From Corallincola holothuriorum (GTDB lineage Bacteria; Pseudomonadota; Gammaproteobacteria; Enterobacterales; Neiellaceae), in contig NZ_QPID01000008.1 in the NCBI RefSeq assembly GCF_003336225.1, forward strand, positions 1 to 64,000: a stretch of DNA of 64,000 nucleotides, given 5' to 3'. The notes under the pieces are model-generated. The model made no database searches. It was not told the DNA's origin and saw nothing but the letters and a program-made list of their open reading frames with translations. Position 1 is the stretch's first letter, and each line of letters opens with the position of its first letter. A program made the position numbers and the translations under genes. This document shows, one piece after another, positions 1-6,738 of this stretch.

Positions 1-376
1 ATTAAGGATACGTTCGTATAGTGTTCGCTGATCCATGCACAACTTTAAGCTAAGAGATGAGGCCTTAAATGATGCACAGGTTCAAAGAGTTAAGAAAGGG
101 TGACCCACCAAAAAACGCGAAGGGCCACAAATTTACAATGCTGTCTGAGATCTCAGGTGATCGATTTAACAAAATGTTATGCCCCTTATTTCAGAGGATT
201 TTGTGACCTGACTGATAAAAGCAACAGGAACAGTGGGTTAAGATGTTAACTCTAAATTATTGAAAAGTAGGATAGGGGACAGGTAGGGATAGGTATACAT
301 GTACCCCTTATCCAGATAGGTTCCCCGTGTATATCTGCTTAGCGTTAGAATTTCAATCAAATATGAGTGTTTACCT
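1..376. other. Gene-free left edge, possible degenerate attC at about 241-353
   Basis: No credible coding region is visible here. The stretch from about 241 to 353 has the outline of a degenerate integron attC site. It starts GTTAACTC, contains GGGGAC and GTTCCCC arms that can pair, and ends in TTAGCGTTAGAAT shortly before the start of the HEPN gene. The right-hand GTTAGAA deviates from the GTTRRRY core, so the call is weak. It is supported mainly by the clear attC immediately after the next gene. Confidence 0.3.
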
Positions 377-907
377 ATGACAAAAGCTGGCAAATTATTT
401 GAACTATCAATCAAAGATGCAGAGGGATTACTGTCTCGTTTTGATAGTGAAAAAAACTCTGAAATAGAGCAGAACCCTGAAGCCTTGAAAAGAGCAGGGA
501 TAGTAATGGCATTAGCAGCTTGGGAAACATACGTAAAAGATCGATTCAAAGAAGAAATTAAAGTTTGGCTAATAAATATTAATGGCAGCCCTTTAGGAAA
601 CTTTGTGCAAAGACGAGTCGATGAAGATTTAAAGCGTTTCTTTAATCCTAATAGTGCAAGAATCAAACTGTTATTTAGGAGTTATTTTGAAGTTGATATT
701 ACGAGTTCTTGGAAATGGGATAATTACCATCCTCCACAAGCGAGACAAGCGCTTAATGAGCTAATATCAAAGCGTGGTGATGCTGCTCATCAAGCAAATA
801 CAGACCCAGAAAAGCCACACCTTATAAAAAGAGATGAATTAGAAAAAGCCATTCGTTTTATTAAAGGGCTTGTTCTGGCAACTGAAAAATTTAGCATCAC
901 TAAGTAA
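377..907 (+). CDS. HEPN-domain protein (RiboL-PSP-HEPN type), cassette gene
   Basis: This 176-residue, mostly helical, charged protein has the layout of MAE_28990/RiboL-PSP-type HEPN proteins. Residues about 45-56 read ALAAWETYVKD, the conserved helix with an acidic residue after Trp. Residues about 133-140 read KRGDAAHQ, which supplies the HEPN Rx4H motif (R, four residues, H). Many HEPN proteins are metal-independent RNases in toxin-antitoxin or defence systems; activity here is inferred. The gene is AT-rich relative to the core genes and is followed directly by an attC site, so it reads as a mobile integron cassette. No partner antitoxin is adjacent. Confidence 0.7.
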   Translation: MTKAGKLFELSIKDAEGLLSRFDSEKNSEIEQNPEALKRAGIVMALAAWETYVKDRFKEEIKVWLININGSPLGNFVQRRVDEDLKRFFNPNSARIKLLFRSYFEVDITSSWKWDNYHPPQARQALNELISKRGDAAHQANTDPEKPHLIKRDELEKAIRFIKGLVLATEKFSITK

Positions 908-1008
908 ATTCTAACAAGAACTTCAAACGGAACAAAAACAGTTGGTTAGGTTCCGCTTCGCTACACATTTTAACCAACTGTTTTTGTCCGCTTAAGTGGG
1001 TGTTAGCC
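908..1008 (+). other. attC recombination site (integron cassette boundary)
   Basis: Starts with CTAACAAG at 911 and ends with GGGTGTTAGCC at about 998-1007. The inner arms CAAAAACAGTTGGTTA (933-948) and TAACCAACTGTTTTTG (971-986) are perfect 16-bp complements. CGGAAC and GTCCG flank them with an unpaired base, the usual attC extrahelical asymmetry. Size and end sequences match attC sites of Vibrio/Shewanella-type chromosomal integrons. The crossover would fall in GTT at 1002-1004. Confidence 0.8.
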
Positions 1009-1020
1009 TAGGAGGATAAA

Positions 1021-1656
1021 TTGAGAACAATTGAATTAGGGATTGTATATAAACCTTTTCCAGAAGAGCTTGATGAAATTACTTTAGCAGTCTCTAAGTT
1101 AACTGGTTTAACGCCTTCGGAAGAAAAGTTATTTGGCTTTGCTGGGCCAAATGATGTAGTTCAGATTATTCTTGATGCAGCTTCGTGGGCCTTAGTTTTG
1201 AAAGGCACTGTAGCATTCCTCGGAGGAAAGTTTTTATCTAGTTATATTTCAGAGCTAGGGAAACATGCAGCTTTAAAAACTATCGAAGTCTTTCAAGAAA
1301 AAGAATCAAACTCAGAGTCTAATATTGACGCCGATTCCTTTATGGAACTGGTTGTTGCAATTAAAAAATTACGAGAGAAAGGGCAGACTGTAACCATAGC
1401 TGTTAAGTTGCCAGATACTCCTAGAAACGCTGGATTTATTATAGAAACAGATAATCCTCGAGATATAGCAAGACAAATTTCGTTTATAGCTATCCATACC
1501 GAAGAAATTCAGAATAGCTATCAGGCTATTATAAACAAAGGCGGTAAAGTACCTCGTACCGGTAACAATCCAGACATGAGCCTTAAGATAGAGTTATTAG
1601 AGAATGGCGATGTGACGTTTTTAGGAGAAAAATTAAAATTAGACCGAGAGGCCTAG
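1021..1656 (+). CDS. Hypothetical cassette protein, 211 aa
   Basis: The gene starts with TTG at 1021, 10 bp after a strong GGAGG, and lies directly downstream of the attC crossover, the normal place for a cassette gene. I do not recognise the family. The protein has a moderately hydrophobic stretch at about residues 52-75 (ASWALVLKGTVAFLGGKF) and an otherwise mixed alpha/beta composition without signal peptide or cysteines. No attC follows. Instead an IS30 inverted-repeat end begins a few bases after the stop, so the cassette's own attC was probably lost by that insertion. Confidence 0.6.
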   Translation: MRTIELGIVYKPFPEELDEITLAVSKLTGLTPSEEKLFGFAGPNDVVQIILDAASWALVLKGTVAFLGGKFLSSYISELGKHAALKTIEVFQEKESNSESNIDADSFMELVVAIKKLREKGQTVTIAVKLPDTPRNAGFIIETDNPRDIARQISFIAIHTEEIQNSYQAIINKGGKVPRTGNNPDMSLKIELLENGDVTFLGEKLKLDREA

Positions 1657-1659
1657 TAT

Positions 1660-1850
1660 CAAGTTTGAAGTGCAACAGTAGCGGTTAGTGTTCATTGAAT
1701 ACCTCTTCAGGTGTTTTGTAGCCTAATCGTTTTCTCGGACGGTTGTTCAATCGCTTGGCGATAGATTCACAGTCTGCTTGCGTTACTGATGCCATCGATG
1801 TGCCTTTAGGCAGGTATTGCCGTATCAGGCCGTTGGTATTTTCATTAGTG
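1660..1850 (-). mobile_element. IS30-family insertion sequence remnant (transposase C-terminus)
   Basis: Read on the minus strand, about 55 codons encode the C-terminal end of an IS30-type DDE transposase: ENTNGLIRQYLPKG followed by LNNRPRKRLGYKTPEEVF and a stop at 1685-1687. ENTNGL carries the last catalytic Glu of the family. CAAGTTTGAAGTGCAAC at 1660-1676 is a typical IS30 terminal sequence. Everything upstream of ENTNGL is missing, because at about 1850 the homology switches to the left end of a Y1-transposase element (AAAAGGACACCCAC). Non-functional remnant. Confidence 0.75.
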
Positions 1851-1852
1851 TA

Positions 1853-1876
1853 AAAGATAAAAGGACACCCACTCTT
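1853..1876 (+). repeat. Terminal motif of the Y1-transposase element, copy 1
   Basis: GATAAAAGGACACCCACTC. The same motif occurs at 2452-2474 in front of the second transposase copy and, one base shorter, at 4916-4936. At each place it marks the point where older sequence (IS30, transposase copy 1, an attC) stops abruptly, so it appears to be the element's left end. A related GGACATCCAC lies at 1894-1903. Confidence 0.6.
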
Positions 1877-1972
1877 GTAAAAGATCAAGAGACCAAGGAC
1901 ATCCACTCGACGTTGACAGTTCTAGGTTCGTTTTCTACGCTTTTTGAGTGATAAATAAGCAAGGAAGCTGTT

Positions 1973-2479
1973 ATGACTCGCCCCCGCTCAGAGCTGGTAT
2001 CGCCAGCCGATACGCCTTACTACCACTGTGTTTGCCGCTGCGTTCGCCGTGCTTTCTTGTGTGGCGAAGATAGATTTACCAACACGGACTACAGCCACCG
2101 TAAGGCTTGGGTGTTAGAGCGCTTAGCCCTGTTAGATGAAGTCTTTACCATCGAATTGTGTGCTTATGCGGTGATGTCTAATCACTACCATCTGGTGGTG
2201 CATCTCAACCCTAAAAAAGCCGAACAGCTTACTGACAGTGAAGTCTCTGAGCGCTGGGCCAAGTTGTTTACCTGGCCAATCATGGTCGGGCGTTACTTGG
2301 CGGGAAAACTCACTACGGATGCTGAAAAGCAGGTTGCCATCGACACCATTCAACAATGGCGTGAACGCCTTTCAGATATCTCTTGGTACATGCGTTGCCT
2401 GAACGAACATATCGCCCGAAAAGCCAATGAAGAAGACCAATGCAAGGGACGAAATAAAAGGACACCCACTTTTGTTTGA
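1973..2479 (+). pseudogene. HUH/Y1 (REP-associated-like) transposase, 3'-truncated copy 1
   Basis: Begins at ATG 1973 after AAGGAAG. Residues 1-160 match copy 2 at 2539 nearly residue for residue. NHYHLVV (about residue 64) carries the HUH metal/nicking motif of the Y1_Tnp family. After ...EEDQCKGR (about position 2450) homology stops and the frame runs into the terminal motif of the next copy, giving the spurious tail NKRTPTFV. The family's C-terminal half is missing, so the copy is inactive. It looks as if the second copy inserted into or next to it. Confidence 0.8.
2452..2474 (+). repeat. Terminal motif of the Y1-transposase element, copy 2
   Basis: AAATAAAAGGACACCCACTT. It is the junction between the truncated first transposase and the leader of the second one, matching the motif at 1853-1876 base for base over the GGACACCCAC core. 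Confidence 0.6.
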
Positions 2480-2538
2480 CGAGTTTTTAATCCGCTTCTA
2501 CGCTTTTGGCTAAGATATCTGAAAGCAAGGAAGCTGAT

Positions 2539-3561
2539 ATGACTCGTCCCCGCTCAGAGCTGGTTTCACCCGCTGATACGCCTTACTACCATTGTGTTTG
2601 TCGCTGCGTTCGCCGTGCTTTCTTGTGCGGTGAAGATAGATTTACCAACACCGACTACAGCCATCGTAAACAATGGGTATTAGAGCGTTTAGCCCTGTTA
2701 GGTGAAGTTTTTACCATTGAGCTTTGCGCTTATGCGGTGATGTCCAATCACTACCACCTGGTGGTACATCTCAACCCCAAGAGGGCTGAAAGCCTGAGTG
2801 ATACTGAAGTAGCTGAGCGCTGGGCCAAGCTGTTTACCTGGCCAATAATGGTTGGGCGCTATTTAGCAGGAAAGCTCACTACGGATGCTGAAAAGCAGGT
2901 TGCCATCGACATCATCCAACAATGGCGTGAACGCTTGTCTGATATCTCTTGGTATATGCGTTGCTTAAACGAACACATTGCCCGTAAAGCCAATGAAGAA
3001 GACAAATGTAAGGGCAGATTCTGGGAAGGAAGATTTAAGTCCCAAGCCATTCTGGATGAAGCTGGGCTGTTGGCTTGTATGACTTATGTAGATTTGAATC
3101 CACTGAGAGCAGGAGTTGTCGATACACCGGAACAGTCCGTCGATGTGTCAATTCATTAGCGCTTAAAGCAATATCAACAAAGTAGTGAGAAACAGACGCA
3201 ACAACATTCAAGCGAGAAAACTAGCAGCGACACACCTAAAACCCCTTTACTGCAAGATTTCTCAGGCAATCACCACCAAGATAGGACTGACGGTATTCCG
3301 TTTAGCTTCGCTGATTACCTTGAACTGGTTGATTGGACGGGTAGGGCACAACGAAAAGACAAACGCGGCAGTATCCCCAAAGACACACCACCTATTCTGG
3401 AACGCTTAGGTTTAGACGCAGAAACCTTCATTGCTGCCATTCAAAAGCAAAATCTGTCACGCGGCACCGTGATTGGTAATCCCACGAGTAGAAAACGCTA
3501 TGCGCAAGCCAACGCGAGAAGCCGAGTATATGGCCCAGCGTTAACGCCACCGACCGGCTAA
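2539..3561 (+). pseudogene. HUH/Y1 (REP-associated-like) transposase, copy 2, in-frame stop
   Basis: ATG at 2539 follows GCAAGGAAG. The reading frame is intact to a TAG at 3157-3159 and then continues uninterrupted in the same frame to TAA at 3559-3561. The continuation keeps family-like sequence: RLKQYQQ, IPFSFADYLELVDWTGRAQR, TPPILERLGL. The simplest reading is a single CAG-to-TAG change (SIHQ to SIH stop) in a gene of about 340 codons. HUH motif: NHYHLVV at about residue 64. The conserved middle segment WEGRFKSQAILDEAGLLAC is present. Neighbouring terminal motifs suggest a small transposon related to REP-associated tyrosine transposases. Confidence 0.8.
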
Positions 3562-3839
3562 ACCGAAACGCACCTCTTTCGTCAATGCATCATGCTTCAT
3601 TCTCCCTGGGGAAGAGGCTGGTGTGTCTTGCTTTTTGTGGTTCAGCTTCAAATCGTAAAACACCCCTAAAAAATAGTCAGTTAACAAGTCTCAAGTCATA
3701 TTTTTAGCTCAATGACTATTGAATTCTGATTGCTTAAAGGTGATTCTTCATACGTAGTAAGAAATGGCTGTCCTTTCTAGCTTTTTTTTGGGCGCGTTAT
3801 AGGTCCTGTTATCAAAGGCGTTAACTCTACGGATAATTA
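3562..3839. other. Element right flank and possible degenerate attC
   Basis: No coding region. GGTGTGTCTTGC at about 3621 may be the right end of the transposase element, a rough inverse of GGACACCCAC. GTTAACAAGTCTCAAG at 3680 resembles the left part of an attC, and GGCGTTAAC at 3817-3825, just before the next gene, resembles the right part. A copy of the 77-bp repeat sits between them, so an original attC may have been invaded. Confidence 0.3.
3698..3774. repeat. 77-bp direct repeat, copy A
   Basis: Matches 4940-5016 over 77 bp with six mismatches by eye and no gaps; both copies end in ATGGCTGTCCT. The two copies bracket the cassette genes at 3840-4864. In copy B the repeat is preceded by AAAAGACACCCAT, so ends of the form GACACCCA and TGGCTGTC could be imperfect inverted repeats of a small non-autonomous element mobilised by the nearby Y1 transposase. 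Confidence 0.7.
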
Positions 3840-4370
3840 ATGCACCTGAATGAAGAAAATCACAAAGAAGCTGAGAATGCTTTAAAAGACGTACTATATA
3901 TGTTCGTTGATGCAATAGTGCAGAGTGGTGATTTTTCAGAGCTGGAATTAGGTAAGTTCGACCCGTTTAGCTTCCTTGAAGTTGAAGGAAGTTCTGGTAA
4001 AACTATTTTCCTTACGGGCGGCGAATGCGACTTGCTAATGAAAGGTGCTGCTGTGGCCCTTCTCTCTTTGATAGCAGATGTGTATTTCGATGATGAGTGC
4101 CACGCCGTAAGTGAAAAAGACAAAGCTGAAAATGGAATTATGCCTAGCTTCATCACGAGCAAAGGGCAGCTAAAGCTTCCAGAACACTACGGCTATTTGA
4201 TAGAAATTTACGACGTATATAAAAGCAAGAAGTTCATAATGGACCCTTATATTGAAAAAGCGTTTGATGCCGCGTTTTCAAATGAGATTGAATTTTACAG
4301 TGCCATGAGAGAAGTTTTGGAAAATGTCATTAAAACTTGTTTTACAACCCTCTCACGGTTCAAGAGTTAA
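3840..4370 (+). CDS. Hypothetical cassette protein, 176 aa
   Basis: An unrecognised acidic, helix-rich protein without signal peptide or clear motif. A hydrophobic helix lies at about residues 63-77 (MKGAAVALLSLIADVYF). The stop codon (4368-4370) lies inside the left end of the following attC site, and TTAACTC closes a possible attC just upstream. This is therefore most likely the single gene of an integron cassette. Its AT-rich composition agrees with that. Function unknown. Confidence 0.6.
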   Translation: MHLNEENHKEAENALKDVLYMFVDAIVQSGDFSELELGKFDPFSFLEVEGSSGKTIFLTGGECDLLMKGAAVALLSLIADVYFDDECHAVSEKDKAENGIMPSFITSKGQLKLPEHYGYLIEIYDVYKSKKFIMDPYIEKAFDAAFSNEIEFYSAMREVLENVIKTCFTTLSRFKS

Positions 4371-4435
4371 CAAGCGCAATCACGCGGACCAATTTTCCGC
4401 TGCGCTCCAAATTGTCCGGTGTTGCGGGCGTTAGA
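4366..4435 (+). other. attC recombination site, short type
   Basis: A compact, about 70-bp site running from GTTAACAAGCGC to TTGCGGGCGTTAG. CGGACCAATTT (4385-4395) pairs with AAATTGTCCG (4409-4418) with one unpaired C, the expected extrahelical base. The loop is TTCCGCTGCGCTCC-like. The crossover GTT is at 4430-4432. It separates two cassette genes in the same orientation. Confidence 0.85.
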
Positions 4436-4441
4436 GCAAAT

Positions 4442-4864
4442 ATGCATCCATACACATTCATAATCTCTCTTCGAGCTAAGCATCCTAAGGATGATCTGGC
4501 ATTTATGAGTGAATTGATTGAAAAGCAGCCTAGTGTTAGCTGGGTTGCTGGTGAAGAAAGAAAAACTCCTAAAGGCACCTCAATCGGCGGTACTCGACCA
4601 AATAGCTATTGGGTTACTCGGTTAACTGAAGAGGAAACGGACTCAGAAACGTGGCAGTTAGAAGATTATCTTGAAAAAATATACAAAGAACTCACGCCAA
4701 AATTTGCATCTTTCGCATCGTTCCATGAATCTGGTGGCAGACTAGAGTTATATGTCTCCCTTTACGGTGCGAGGAATTTCGGGCTTATCTTTAGTCCTGA
4801 TTTGCTTTCTCGTTTTGGTGCGGCAAATATAGAGCTGCAATTAGATATTTATCCAGAGCAATGA
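4442..4864 (+). CDS. DUF4279 domain-containing protein, cassette gene
   Basis: The start is set at ATG 4442, 10 bp after the attC crossover; upstream codons of the open frame lie inside the attC. The 140-residue product has the DUF4279 pattern: an initial beta strand (YTFIISLRAKHP), then SWVAGEERKTPKGTSIGG followed by SYWVTRL, and a C-terminal strand pair (LELYVSLYGARNFGLIFSP). DUF4279 proteins are frequent in integron cassettes and next to polymorphic toxins, where some may serve as immunity proteins; their function is not established. A truncated attC follows. Confidence 0.75.
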   Translation: MHPYTFIISLRAKHPKDDLAFMSELIEKQPSVSWVAGEERKTPKGTSIGGTRPNSYWVTRLTEEETDSETWQLEDYLEKIYKELTPKFASFASFHESGGRLELYVSLYGARNFGLIFSPDLLSRFGAANIELQLDIYPEQ

Positions 4865-4867
4865 AAA

Positions 4868-4915
4868 GCCCTAACAAAAAGTTCAACAACGCTCGTTCCT
4901 CGCTCGGACGCGCTA
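4868..4915 (+). other. Truncated attC (left half only)
   Basis: GCCCTAACAAAAAGTTC at 4867-4883 has the attC left-end form, followed by the typical GCTCGTTCCTCGCTC loop and GGACGCGC. The right half with GTTRRRY is absent: at about 4916 the sequence becomes AATAAAAGACACCCA, the terminal motif of the mobile repeat. The insertion destroyed the site. Confidence 0.6.
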
Positions 4916-4939
4916 AAAATAAAAGACACCCATTCCACT

Positions 4940-5016
4940 ATATTTTTAGCTCAATGACTATTGAACTCTGAGTGCTCAAAGGTAATTCTTCATACGTAGT
5001 AAAAGATGGCTGTCCT
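4940..5016. repeat. 77-bp direct repeat, copy B
   Basis: Second copy of the repeat at 3698-3774, about 92% identical by eye. Including its left terminal motif (AAAAGACACCCAT from 4920) the unit is about 97 bp and ends ATGGCTGTCCT, giving imperfect inverted ends. Confidence 0.7.
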
Positions 5017-5059
5017 AGATGGCTGCTGATTGCAGTACCAAGCAAAAAGAATAAATACC

Positions 5060-6166
5060 ATGGAAGATAAAATCGATCCAAAAGAGCATAGTGTTACGCC
5101 ATCACTGTTTAAAGAGTGGCGCTCCCCGCGCTTTGGGAATTCAAATCCCCAGAAAATTGAGTCTACTGTGTGGGAGTGGTTAGTGCGTTCAAAATTGTGT
5201 GGTTATTCATCGACACAGAAGATGGATGGCCCTTCTCCTTTCGACGAGGGCCCGACATGGAGTTTTGACCGTTTTGGACAAACAAAAACTGAACTTCCCG
5301 ATGGCCGCATCATTTACATAGGGGGAGAGCATGAAGATCATTATGATCCTGACTTCTATATCTATAACGATGTAATCGTCGAGCATCCAAATGGAGAGTT
5401 CGACTTCTATTGCTATCCAAAAACCGACTTTCCGCCGACAGATTTTCATACTGCAACATTAGTTAGCAACAAAATAGTGCTGATCGGTAGCCTTGGATAT
5501 CCACAAGAAAGAGTAGAGGCTTCTACTCAGCTTTATCTACTTGATCTGGATGATTTTAAAATTAGTCCGATTAACAGTAGCGGTAAATCGCCCCGTTGGA
5601 TTCACTGCCATGAAGCTACTCTCGATCCAAACCAAACTTTCATCACCATAACAAAGGGGTTGGTTGAAACTGGATTGGACTCGCCTCTGAGAGAAAACAT
5701 CGATGACTGGAAGCTGGATATAGAAAGTTGGACTTGGCAAAGGCTGACTGATCGAAAATGGCCCCGCTGGGAGCTAACTAGAAAAGATAAAGCCAGAAAC
5801 CATATTTATGATATTCGGCAAGCGCTATGGAGCCACGAAGTTAACTGGAAGGAACACCACGAAGAGGACATGGCGAGATTGGAGAAAGCCATGGGGTTCA
5901 GCGTTGACTTCAACCTGGTTAAGGCGCTTTACGATTTTGATTTTACTCATGAAAGCCTTGTTGAGGATGAAGAAGAACACAATGTTTATTGGATATACGT
6001 TGATGGTGTTCGAGTTCGATTTGTCGAAGAAAGATACTGTTTGAACGTCACAGTTGAAGGCTCGCTTAGTAACCAGACTCTAACCTCCATGAGAGAACAA
6101 CTCATCTCGAGTCTTAATGAATTAGAAAGAGCAACATGGGTACTTAAAGAGTTAAAGGAAACCTAA
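5060..6166 (+). CDS. Kelch-repeat-like hypothetical protein
   Basis: ATG 5060 is preferred over an upstream TTG because the protein then begins MEDKIDPKEHS without a basic leader. Of 368 residues, the first two thirds contain several Kelch/galactose-oxidase-like blades: GRIIYIGGEHED, TDFHTATLVSNKIVLIGSLGY, then TQLYLLDLDDFK and PRWIHCHEATL. These would form part of a beta-propeller. The C-terminal third is charged and helical (KEHHEEDMARLEKAMGF). No signal peptide, so it is probably cytoplasmic. The stop overlaps ACCTAAC, which fits the attC left core RYYYAAC, so it may be the last cassette of the array. Function unknown. Confidence 0.6.
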   Translation: MEDKIDPKEHSVTPSLFKEWRSPRFGNSNPQKIESTVWEWLVRSKLCGYSSTQKMDGPSPFDEGPTWSFDRFGQTKTELPDGRIIYIGGEHEDHYDPDFYIYNDVIVEHPNGEFDFYCYPKTDFPPTDFHTATLVSNKIVLIGSLGYPQERVEASTQLYLLDLDDFKISPINSSGKSPRWIHCHEATLDPNQTFITITKGLVETGLDSPLRENIDDWKLDIESWTWQRLTDRKWPRWELTRKDKARNHIYDIRQALWSHEVNWKEHHEEDMARLEKAMGFSVDFNLVKALYDFDFTHESLVEDEEEHNVYWIYVDGVRVRFVEERYCLNVTVEGSLSNQTLTSMREQLISSLNELERATWVLKELKET

Positions 6167-6171
6167 CCTAT

Positions 6172-6429
6172 GGATCCAAAAACAACGGACTGATTAAAGC
6201 GATGCTTATTACGTTGTCCATTCTGTTCATCTACATCGTGCTGTTGGATCGCAACGTAGCTGAGGATTTTTTCACTCAGGTGAGCAACACTCATTAGAGG
6301 ATGAGAACAGATTTATACGTCAGCAGCAGGATCTGCAAAGCGCTGAGTATCAGACTTACAACCTGAGATTTGACCAGTACCAAGATGAATTGGCGTATCA
6401 GGCATTCGCCAAAGATGGCAGGCAGTGAC
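6172..6429 (+). pseudogene. Frameshifted fragment of an unidentified membrane-anchored protein
   Basis: One frame (from 6172) reads NNGLIKAMLITLSILFIYI, a single membrane helix, then VLLDRNVAEDFFTQ and stops at 6295-6297. A second frame continues from about 6282 as EQHSLEDENRFIRQQQDLQS and on to TGA at 6427-6429, a glutamine-rich coiled-coil-like tail. The composition suggests one small anchored protein broken by a frameshift. The family is not recognised. Confidence 0.3.
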
Positions 6430-6738
6430 TAATCCTCTCTGCTCGTTTTGACACCGAATGGTCAACCTCTGTTGGAGTTCAGAGTTCTTTGTCAGCATTT
6501 GGGTTCTATGTGGCTCCATTAACGCCTTGTAACACGATCGCTTAAGGTGTTTGCTTAGCTCCTTTCGCTATGAAGTCTAAGCTTGCAAGCACTGGTCGCT
6601 AGCCGCTTCAGGGACGTTCTCGCCTCGCTGTGGTCTCGCTTAAAACCGCGCTAGCCCCGTTCGCACGGCACCACTACCCCTGACAACCTCTCCGCAAACC
6701 CATATGATGATTGGCTTACCGCATTATTGAGTATCATC
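6430..6738. other. Gene-free stretch upstream of the ABC exporter
   Basis: I see no coding region, RNA gene or clear promoter here. CATTAACGCCTTGTAAC at about 6517 with GCTTAAGGTG is reminiscent of attC parts but cannot be folded convincingly. It marks the change from AT-rich cassette DNA to core-like composition. Confidence 0.4.

Noticed and set aside
238-666. 142-codon minus-strand frame over the HEPN gene
   Set aside because: Overlaps most of the HEPN gene in antisense, and the plus-strand frame has family motifs and a following attC.
3185-3409. 74-codon plus-strand frame after the transposase stop
   Set aside because: It is in a different frame from the transposase continuation, which keeps family-like sequence up to 3561; this frame is a shadow of it.
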